5,886 nucleotides of DNA. Source: Planctomycetia bacterium (GTDB lineage Bacteria; Planctomycetota; Phycisphaerae; Phycisphaerales; SM1A02). The stretch lies in contig JAACEA010000375.1 in assembly GCA_009936695.1 (NCBI GenBank), positions 1 to 5,886 of the forward strand. Reading direction: 5' to 3'. Shown piece after piece: positions 1 to 5,265 of this stretch (positions within the stretch are counted from its first letter, which is position 1; each line of letters opens with the position of its first letter). The position numbers were made by a program, and so were the translations under genes. Under the pieces are notes generated by a model, which was given only the letters and a program-made list of their open reading frames with translations, did not search any database and was not told the origin of the DNA.

Positions 1-465
1 ACCCAGTTGCGCCTCGGCGAGCTCGCACATCGTTCCCTTGCCGGCGCCGGGGCCGCCGAGCACGAAGACCACGTTGGGCTCGGGGCAGGGCTGCCGGGGA
101 TCGCAGTGATGGATGGTGACGGTGGGGGCGGGGGCGACGCCCTTCTTGTAGACGTGCCATTCCCGATCGGTCGGCGGCAGGTCGTCCTCGCACGTGATGT
201 CATAGGCGAGGTGCCCGTCGAGGCGGGCGATCCGCCAGGAGCGGTAGCTGTTCGAATAGGAGAGGGACGGGCGTCGCTCGCCCTTTCCGTCGGCGCGATC
301 CCAGGCCATCTTCCCGTTCCAGTAGCCGACGCTTGAGACCGTCCCGGATTCGCTCGCCGTGGGTGGTGCGGTGGATGGAACGAAGAGGCCGTCGATCTCC
401 GGAATGCCGGCGCCGGACACCTCGATGAACAACGTGTTCGGAATGGATGGTGCGATGGGGGACAT
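1..465 (-). CDS. Nucleotide monophosphate kinase (UMP-CMP/adenylate kinase type) with N-terminal extension, 3' partial
   Basis: The frame is open from an ATG at 465 to the left edge of the window (155 codons seen). Residues 132-155 read VVFVLGGPGAGKGTMCELAE and on: a beta strand, a Walker A P-loop G(137)GPGAGKGT(145) with Lys143, then a helix. This is the start of the adenylate/UMP-CMP kinase fold, which moves a phosphate from ATP to a nucleoside monophosphate in the cytoplasm. The GGPGxGKGT spelling with Cys147 resembles eukaryotic UMP-CMP kinase and AK1 more than bacterial Adk (usually GxPGAGKGTQA). The P-loop normally lies within about 10 residues of the N terminus; here about 130 residues precede it. 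They are rich in Gly, Pro and Trp (WNGKMAWDRAD, SYRSWRIARLDGHLAYDI, EWHVYKKGVAPAPTV), like a small beta-rich module repeating 'W.I...Y' patterns. The lid and NMP-binding regions are off the window, so the substrate cannot be assigned. Codon use and GATC density match the neighbouring bacterial gene. It starts 45 bases after that gene, suggesting one transcript. Confidence 0.82.
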   Translation of the reverse strand, partial: MSPIAPSIPNTLFIEVSGAGIPEIDGLFVPSTAPPTASESGTVSSVGYWNGKMAWDRADGKGERRPSLSYSNSYRSWRIARLDGHLAYDITCEDDLPPTDREWHVYKKGVAPAPTVTIHHCDPRQPCPEPNVVFVLGGPGAGKGTMCELAEAQLG

Positions 466-469
466 GGGT

Positions 470-474
470 TCCTT
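470..474 (-). promoter_or_regulatory. Shine-Dalgarno site of the kinase gene
   Basis: On the minus strand AAGGA is followed by ACCC and then the ATG at 465. The spacer is short (4 bases) but usable. It supports this start and a bacterial origin for the gene. Confidence 0.55.
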
Positions 475-510
475 GCGATCGCGAATTCGGCGATGCCCGA
501 TGGGCGCCGC

Positions 511-2919
511 TCAACCCGCCCGGGCGGGTGCGACCTCCTGGATCCGGCGAAGGGCGGGCGGGGTATCGTGGTTCTCGAGCTCGACGATGCGACCGGGGAT
601 GTCGATCTTCTGCAGTCGCTCGGGATTCCATCGACGCTCGACGAGTTCGGCTTGGAGGGCCTTCAGTCGAGGGATCTGCGAGCGTGCGGCGCCTCCGTAG
701 ACGCGGAGGGCGTTCAGGCAGCGCTCGATCCGATTGCCCATGCCCCAGCGATCGGGATCGATCATGGTCACGCACCACGGAACGCCCTCTTCGATCCCGT
801 GTTCCGCGAAGAGATCGAGTCCGGCGAGGCGGATCTCGTCGGCGAACATGATCCCGCTCGGGGCCGGTTCGACGATGGCGTCGTGGATCGCCGGAAGGAG
901 CGGCGTGATCGCTTCGAAGGAGAGGTTCTTGTACACGGAGCCCATCGCTCCGCGGGCGCGACCGTCCTCGTTTCGGAGTCCTGCGGCGACGGCGGCGAAC
1001 AGTTCATCTCGATCGACCCCTTCGAGCGATCGACCGAGCATCCCGTTCCGTCGATCGAAGAGGGCGAAGCAGAGATATCGCTGTTCCATGCGTCGCGGAT
1101 CCGACGCGGCGGCGGGTTCCGCGAGCATCGCGAGCAGATCCGGCAGGGCCGGCATCGCGGGCCCGCCGATCGCGGCGATCGCTTCAGCGGCCTTGGCCCG
1201 GACCCAGAGATCGTCGGATTCGAGCGTCGCCCGAAGATCCTCGACCAGGGGGGCGGCGCGTCCCTGCAGCATGATCGCGGCCTGGCACGCGCCGAGGCGG
1301 GCGTAGGTGTCTTCTCGCCTGAGCATCTTTCGGAGGGTCGCGGTCGGATCGCCGTCGCGTCGGGCGAGTTCGATCGCCGCCCGCTCCCGCACCACCGGCG
1401 ACCAGCTCTCCAGATTGCGGAACAGTTGCCGGTCGGGTCGCTCGGACCAGGTCGCCAACCGGGTCCGCGATCCCCAGTCCCGTCCGTCGGCGACGAGATC
1501 GTCCGCGGTGCGTCGATCGACCGCGGGCGCGGTGCTCGGCGTGTGGCCGGTGAGGTGGAGTCGGCCGAGCGGTTGGGCGTAGGCGAGCAGCATCGCGCCG
1601 GTCGCATCCCAGTTCCGGTAGCTGTCGGGTTTCGCCTGCGGCGGCCCCTGGTGCTGGAAGGTTCCGTCCCACCGGCGGGCGAGGTCGTAGTACCAGCCGA
1701 ACTCCTCCATCCAGGCACCGCTCGCGTTCGGGCCGGACAAGGCGACGCCGGGCATCGCCCAGAGCATGTTGAAGAAGTTTCCGGTGTGTCCGTTGTCCCG
1801 CTCGTTTCCATGGGACGCCACGCTCATCCTCGAGAAGTACTCGGTGGCCTCGGCGTCCCCGAGCAGGTTGAAGAGGACCGCGGCAGCGCCGTTCTTCCCG
1901 TTGTCGTCGTGGGTCTCGATCCACGGATGGTGATCGCCGTAGGGAACGCTTCCCTTCCCGACGTAGAACCGCATGAGACGGGCGCTCTTCTCGATCGCGT
2001 CGTCGAGGTCGGGGTTCTCGACCCCGGCCTCTCGTGCGAGCACCAGCGAGATCGTGAGGGGAAGACCGGGCGCGTTCATCATTCCGTATCCGGCGAGCCG
2101 CCCGTTGGCCTGGACCATCCGGTGTCCCCACGAGCCGACTTCGCTCTGGCCCGCGACGATCTCGCCCGTGATCCGTTCGAGCGCCGGCATGAAGGTCCGA
2201 TCCCCGGTCGCGAGCACGTACTCCGCGAGCAGGATGTTGATCGGTCCGTACCACCACGAATGAAGGCCGCGTCGTTCCTCGAGATCGGAGTACGTCGAGA
2301 ACGCCTCGATCTGCTGGCGGATGAGCGGGAGATAGGCCTCGTTGCCGCTGGAGAGAAGGGCGAGGGCGTTGTAGCACCGCTCGATCGGCGAGCCCTTCCC
2401 GGGATTCGCGGCCATCTTCGCCGCGAGCGCCTCGCATCCCTGTTCGAGAATCTTCGTCGACTTCGGGCAGTCGAAGGGCGCGGTCGCGGTGTAGCGACCG
2501 AAGGTGGGGAGCTTCACGGCCACGCGGGTGCGTCGGCCGTCGCGCCAGCGGATGAGCACGAGTCGGCCGCTCGACTTCTCGGCCAGCCCGATGGCCTGTC
2601 CGAACTCGGTTCGAGGATCGTTCTTGAAGAGTCGTCCGCCCGCCCCGAGGATCACGTCGCCGGGCTGGAGCACGCCCTCGGCGGGAGAGCCCGCCTCGAC
2701 GGTCGTCACCATGATCTGACGGGCTTCGCTGGTCTCCAGCCTGTTGCTGTACATCCAGCCTCGAGCGCCGGTCGGACCGAGGTTCCAGTCGTGGGTCGCA
2801 CCCTCGGGAATCGACTCGCCCTTGGTGAAATCGGGGTTCGCCACCTTCGACGGCGGCGCCGCCACGGCGTGGGTGACGACGGCGAGAAGCAATGACGCGA
2901 TCAGGGTTGCGTGACGCAT
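511..2919 (-). CDS. Secreted PDZ / alpha-alpha toroid / HEAT-repeat protein (DUF6288-like)
   Basis: This 802-residue protein is probably exported. Residues 1-20 (MRHATLIASLLLAVVTHAVA) form a signal peptide with Arg2, a hydrophobic core and an Ala-x-Ala cleavage site. Residues about 45-135 are PDZ-like (VTTVEAGSPAEGVLQPGDVI, then GRLVLIRWRDGRR), as in domains that bind peptide termini. Residues about 150-460 are helical, with toroid-like patches (HSWWYGPINILLAEYVLATG, WGHRMVQANGRLAGYG, YGDHHPWIETHDDNGKNGAA, NGHTGNFFNMLWAMPG), as in prenyltransferase-like or glycan-active alpha/alpha barrels. Residues about 500-600 are HEAT-like helix pairs (PVVRERAAIELARRDGD, LWVRAKAAEAIAAIGGPAMP). The order resembles DUF6288 proteins of Planctomycetota and Lentisphaerae, as far as I recall; no enzymatic activity is established, and polysaccharide handling is only a guess. 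The ATG at 2919 is chosen because it gives the signal peptide and has GGAG six bases upstream. A longer in-frame extension to 3618 would overlap the permease gene and looks unlike protein. Confidence 0.88.
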   Translation of the reverse strand: MRHATLIASLLLAVVTHAVAAPPSKVANPDFTKGESIPEGATHDWNLGPTGARGWMYSNRLETSEARQIMVTTVEAGSPAEGVLQPGDVILGAGGRLFKNDPRTEFGQAIGLAEKSSGRLVLIRWRDGRRTRVAVKLPTFGRYTATAPFDCPKSTKILEQGCEALAAKMAANPGKGSPIERCYNALALLSSGNEAYLPLIRQQIEAFSTYSDLEERRGLHSWWYGPINILLAEYVLATGDRTFMPALERITGEIVAGQSEVGSWGHRMVQANGRLAGYGMMNAPGLPLTISLVLAREAGVENPDLDDAIEKSARLMRFYVGKGSVPYGDHHPWIETHDDNGKNGAAAVLFNLLGDAEATEYFSRMSVASHGNERDNGHTGNFFNMLWAMPGVALSGPNASGAWMEEFGWYYDLARRWDGTFQHQGPPQAKPDSYRNWDATGAMLLAYAQPLGRLHLTGHTPSTAPAVDRRTADDLVADGRDWGSRTRLATWSERPDRQLFRNLESWSPVVRERAAIELARRDGDPTATLRKMLRREDTYARLGACQAAIMLQGRAAPLVEDLRATLESDDLWVRAKAAEAIAAIGGPAMPALPDLLAMLAEPAAASDPRRMEQRYLCFALFDRRNGMLGRSLEGVDRDELFAAVAAGLRNEDGRARGAMGSVYKNLSFEAITPLLPAIHDAIVEPAPSGIMFADEIRLAGLDLFAEHGIEEGVPWCVTMIDPDRWGMGNRIERCLNALRVYGGAARSQIPRLKALQAELVERRWNPERLQKIDIPGRIVELENHDTPPALRRIQEVAPARAG
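514..529. repeat. 16-bp perfect palindrome at the 3' end of the DUF6288-like gene
   Basis: ACCCGCCCGGGCGGGT is its own reverse complement. It lies over the last codons before the stop at 511-513. As RNA it could form a 6-bp GC stem with a CCGG loop. No U-tract follows on the minus strand, so it is not a standard terminator. It may be chance in GC-rich coding sequence, or a weak processing or attenuation hairpin ahead of the kinase gene. Confidence 0.35.
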
Positions 2920-2989
2920 GTTCGGCTCCGTGCCACCACCATACCTTCCGCGGGCCCGTGATTCAGCCAACGGGTAGTCTCTGCACCCC
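2920..2989. promoter_or_regulatory. Divergent intergenic promoter region
   Basis: Seventy bases separate the divergent starts of the secreted protein (minus) and the permease (plus), so both promoters must sit here or inside the genes. Weak -10-like hexamers are TATGGT on the minus strand (2943-2938) and TAGTCT on the plus strand (2975-2980). The plus-strand one would place transcription initiation within about ten bases of the permease ATG, so that mRNA may be nearly leaderless. No clear -35 boxes or operators were seen. Confidence 0.4.
2926..2929 (-). promoter_or_regulatory. Shine-Dalgarno site of the DUF6288-like gene
   Basis: Reading on the minus strand, GGAG is followed by six bases (CCGAAC) and the ATG at 2919. 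This near-ideal spacing decides the start codon over upstream in-frame candidates. Confidence 0.65.
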
Positions 2990-4003
2990 ATGGAACCCGG
3001 AGCAACGAGAACCGCAGACGACCCTTCGGTGGCTTCGAAGCTTCGACGCGAAGTCGGGCTCGGGGGCGCGGTCCTGCTGGGGCTCGGTTCGATCCTCGGC
3101 ACCGGGGTGTTCGTGGGCATCGGGATCGCGGGCGGGATCGCCGGATCGATGGTGGTCGTCGCGATCGTGCTCGCCGGGGGGCTTGCGTTCTGCAACGCCG
3201 CCAGCAGCGCCCAGCTCGCCGCGAAGCATCCGGTGAGCGGTGGAACGTACGAGTACGGAATCCTGCTGCTGGGGCCGCGGATCGGATTCATCGCGGGTTG
3301 GATGTTTCTCTGTGCGAAGTCCGCTTCGGCGGCGACCGCCGCGCTGGGATTCGCGAGCCATCTCTTCCACGCGTCGGTGATCCGCAACGAGCAGTGGGTG
3401 ATGCCGGTCGCGATCGCCGCGGTGGTCCTCCTCACGGGCGTGGTGGCGCTGGGGATCCGCCGGGCGAATCTGGTCAACGCGATCATCGTGTCGGTCACCA
3501 TCGGCGGACTGCTCGCGTTCGTCGCCACCGGGTTCGCGTGGATGTCGGGGCCGAACGGGGATTCGATCGAACCCGTCATCGAAGGCATGCGTTCATTCTC
3601 GTTCGCCGACGGGAGCATCGGCCTGCTCGAAGCGACGGCGTTGATGTTCGTCGCCTACACCGGATACGGTCGAATCGCGACGCTTGGCGAGGAGGTGCGG
3701 TCGCCGCGGCGGACGATTCCCCGCGCGATCGGGATCACGCTGGCGGTGTCGGCGACGCTCTACCTGCTGGTCGCGGTGGTGGCGATCGGCCTGCTCGGGG
3801 CCGACGGTCTCGCTGCGGTGACGCAGGCGACCGCGGCGCCGCTGGAGGTCGCGGCGGCGATGCTCGAGACGCCCTGGGTCCGCTGGGTCGTCGCGATCGC
3901 CGCGGTCACCGCGATGCTCGGGGTGCTGCTCAACCTCGTTCTCGGCCTGTCCCGAGTGGCCTTCGCGATGCAAATAGCCCTCCGCCGTCCTCCTCCTCCT
4001 TAG
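2990..4003 (+). CDS. APC-superfamily amino acid permease, truncated at the chimeric join
   Basis: This is an inner-membrane transporter of the amino acid-polyamine-organocation superfamily. Native sequence covers residues 1-327 (2990-3970). The last ten residues (QIALRRPPPP) and the stop at 4001-4003 come from the foreign DNA beyond the join. Family marks in order: TM1 with the unwound motif GLGSILGTGVFVGIGIAGG (about 31-49); the segment after TM2 with AKHPVSGGTYEYG (78-90); TM3-TM5 (about 95-185); TM6 followed by the signature YTGYGRIATLGEEVRSPRRTIPRAI (about 223-247), matching the family's AEEVxNPxRxIPRAI; TM7 (about 249-270); TM8 with MLGVLLNLVLGLSRVAFAM (about 309-327). Relatives continue after 'FAM' with a charged RDG-type loop and about four more helices, roughly 430-480 residues in total. 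So about a quarter is missing and the product as shown would not work. The ATG at 2990 lacks a clear Shine-Dalgarno. Specificity cannot be told from sequence. Confidence 0.9.
   Translation: MEPGATRTADDPSVASKLRREVGLGGAVLLGLGSILGTGVFVGIGIAGGIAGSMVVVAIVLAGGLAFCNAASSAQLAAKHPVSGGTYEYGILLLGPRIGFIAGWMFLCAKSASAATAALGFASHLFHASVIRNEQWVMPVAIAAVVLLTGVVALGIRRANLVNAIIVSVTIGGLLAFVATGFAWMSGPNGDSIEPVIEGMRSFSFADGSIGLLEATALMFVAYTGYGRIATLGEEVRSPRRTIPRAIGITLAVSATLYLLVAVVAIGLLGADGLAAVTQATAAPLEVAAAMLETPWVRWVVAIAAVTAMLGVLLNLVLGLSRVAFAMQIALRRPPPP
3968..3975. other. Join between bacterial and eukaryotic DNA
   Basis: On the plus strand the permease is in register to the Met codon at 3968-3970, then turns abruptly into non-family residues and a stop. 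On the minus strand the SH2 protein reads sensibly to codon 3974-3972 (Phe) and then continues into antisense permease sequence until a chance stop at 3930. Both genes are thus broken within a few bases of 3970/3971. There is no inverted repeat, target duplication or transposase near the join. GATC density and codon style change at the same place. Confidence 0.85.
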
Positions 4004-4727
4004 TTGGGTCAAAGTGGCCGTAGCCATCTCGGCCGTCGCCATCCGCCGCCGCCACAGCTCCCGCCGCCGCCGCCGCGGCTCCCGCCGCTTGACCCACGTC
4101 GTCGTCGAAGCGGCCGCCTTCGGCCGCAAAGGGCATCGGCGGGGCCGCGCCTCTGCTCCCGGCCTCGCGTCGCAAGAAGCTCTCGTACAGCTCCCCGGCG
4201 ATGGGCACTCTCAACTTCTTCGCGTGGGCGACCAGGAAGGCGCGGACATGAGCAAAGATCTGGTCCGTGGCCGGATCTGTCTTGTCCTTCGGTTTCAGGC
4301 TAAACCCGGCCTCCCCGATGTTGTGGAGCTGCACGTGATTCACCTCGCCAGCAGCCGCCGGGTCCCCCCCCGCCTTCTTTTTGAGGTAGCTCACTGCCAG
4401 CGCACCGCGGCCGCGTCCCCAACGGACCAGGAAGCCGCCACTGATGCCCCTCGCCAGCAGGAGATCCGTGGCCTCCTCACGGCTGATCCCGCCGTGGAAC
4501 CACCGCAGGAGCGCCCCGTCCTCCGGATTGAAAAAGGACTGCGCCGCCTTCCTCACCGCCATGTGGAAGCTCGACAGGTCATCACCGGGGGAACCGAATC
4601 GCTCCAAGAAGGCCACCAAGGCCCTGCGGCTCACCCGGCCGGCTTGCCCACGGCGCGCCCGCGAGTCGTCCACCACGTATCTCAGCACGCGCTCGGTCAT
4701 CGCAGGCAGCCCTCCGCCAACGTGGGT
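3971..4727 (-). CDS. SH2-domain protein, exon 2 (3' end lost at the join)
   Basis: This encodes residues 63-314 of a eukaryotic SH2 adaptor-like protein, which would bind phosphotyrosine peptides in the cytosol. With exon 1 included, the SH2 domain spans about residues 137-237. It opens with WFHGGISREEATDLLLARG (Trp138, the alpha-A Arg at 145), then GGFLVRW with the phosphotyrosine-binding FLVR arginine at 164, beta strands ALAVSYLKKK, the beta-D segment VNHVQLHNI with His193, then GFSL and the final helix FAHVRAFLVAHAKKL. Ahead of it, VAFLERFGSPGDDLSSF resembles the 'FG' linker helix often preceding SH2 in protists (recollection). After it comes a low-complexity Ala/Gly/Asp/Glu tail. No kinase or other catalytic domain is visible before the join at 3971; one could lie beyond it. 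An ATG at 4700 also opens this frame, but in-frame splicing to exon 1 argues for an upstream start. SH2 domains are essentially eukaryotic, so this gene does not belong to the bacterium at left. Confidence 0.85.
4042..4088. repeat. CCG/GCC trinucleotide-rich tract
   Basis: Runs of CCGCCG interrupted by ACAGCTCC and CGGCTCC encode, on the minus strand, the poly-alanine tail of the SH2 protein (AAGAAAAAAGAVAAA). It is a simple-sequence tract likely to vary in length between strains. Confidence 0.7.
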
Positions 4728-4968
4728 CTGTGAAACGAACGATCAACGCGAACGTGGACAAACAGGGGAACGGGTTAGAACGGGAACATGAGGTACTGTA
4801 GTAGTAGAGGAGGAAAAGATCTTGGATGTTTCGCGGCGTAGTGCATGTTGTTTGGTGTTTTCTCGCGGGATGCTGCACACGCACATCCGGTCGGGAAGTA
4901 ATGCAAAAGTAGACGACAGACGTGATGGAAGAGGAGTGTGAATCGAAGGGGTTGCGGGCACTACTCAC
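4728..4968 (-). other. Spliceosomal intron of the SH2 gene
   Basis: On the minus strand a consensus donor GTGAGT (4968-4963) and an acceptor CGTTTCACAG ending at 4728 bound 241 bases that are visibly richer in A and T than the flanking exons. A CTAAC branch-point candidate lies at 4778-4774, about 47 bases before the acceptor, followed by a pyrimidine-rich stretch. Removing the intron joins ...ETRFEALR to THVGGGLPAMTERV in frame (phase 0). An unbroken frame of Tyr/Ser-rich sequence across the intron exists but looks unlike protein. Confidence 0.72.
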
Positions 4969-5154
4969 TCTCAAAGCCTCGAAGCGTGTTTCGACCGGGA
5001 CGGGGGCTCCTGCTCCTGCTCCTGCAGCTGCTGCTGCGCTCGCCGGGCCGCCAGGTGCGGATGGTGGCAAGGGCGGCGGAGATGACATGGACGCTGCCTT
5101 TGACGACACCGCCGGGGGGACCGGTGCCCCGAGGAAGGCTGCGACGTTTTCCAT
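4969..5154 (-). CDS. SH2-domain protein, exon 1
   Basis: It starts at the first ATG (5154) after an in-frame TGA a little upstream, with G at +4 of the initiator. Its 62 codons read MENVAAFLGAPVPPAVSSKA, then a Pro/Ser/Ala/Gly low-complexity stretch (SSPPPLPPSAPGGPASAAAA) and VETRFEALR before the donor. It joins exon 2 in phase 0. Low-complexity N termini are common in protist signalling proteins. The overlapping 104-codon plus-strand frame (4922-5236) is most likely its shadow. Confidence 0.62.
5006..5038. repeat. GCTCCT/GCTGCT microsatellite-like tract
   Basis: Three GCTCCT-type hexamer units run into a CTG/GCTG tract. On the minus strand this encodes the AAAAAGAGAGA stretch of exon 1. It is a simple coding repeat. 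Confidence 0.65.
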
Positions 5155-5265
5155 AAGAGGGGCAGGAGAGAATCGCGAAAACAATCAAGGCGGAGGTGCT
5201 TTTTTTTGCCGTCGTTTCAGTTTCTCGAAACCCTAAAAAATCGAGGCCGTCGCGAGAGCTGCGCC
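5155..5265. promoter_or_regulatory. Compact divergent promoter region between SH2 and ferroportin genes
   Basis: Only 111 bases lie between the divergent start codons at 5154 (minus) and 5266 (plus), so the two 5' UTRs and core promoters share this space. It holds a T8 run (about 5200-5208) and AAACCCTAA at 5228-5236, identical to the plant telo-box, followed by an A run. No TATA box is apparent. Co-regulation of the two genes is possible but unproven. Confidence 0.45.

Noticed and set aside
493..2895. An 800-codon plus-strand open frame antisense to the DUF6288-like gene.
   Set aside because: Its first codon positions pair with the wobble positions of the minus-strand gene. Those are nearly always G or C, so stops (starting with T) are rare there. 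It has no family motifs, no signal peptide and an Arg/Gly/Glu-rich mirror composition, while the minus strand has a clear signal peptide, PDZ domain and Shine-Dalgarno.
2920..3618. N-terminal extension of the DUF6288-like reading frame up to 3618.
   Set aside because: It runs antisense through the permease gene, and the signal peptide at MRHATL would become internal. The GGAG site fits the ATG at 2919.
3407..3906. A 17-bp direct repeat, GTCGCGATCGCCGCGGT, at 3407-3423 and 3890-3906.
   Set aside because: Both copies encode VAIAAV in membrane helices of the permease, so codon bias and transmembrane composition explain them.
3930..3970. C-terminal residues SRRPLGTGRERG of the SH2 reading frame.
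   Set aside because: This is antisense permease sequence read by accident beyond the join, not part of the SH2 protein.
4014..4733. Long plus-strand frames opposite the SH2 gene.
   Set aside because: They are Arg/Pro-rich shadows, whereas the minus strand carries a full SH2 signature.
4922..5236. A 104-codon plus-strand frame just upstream of the ferroportin.
   Set aside because: It lies opposite exon 1 and part of the intron of the SH2 gene, is low-complexity and has no recognisable domain. A role as an upstream ORF cannot be excluded.
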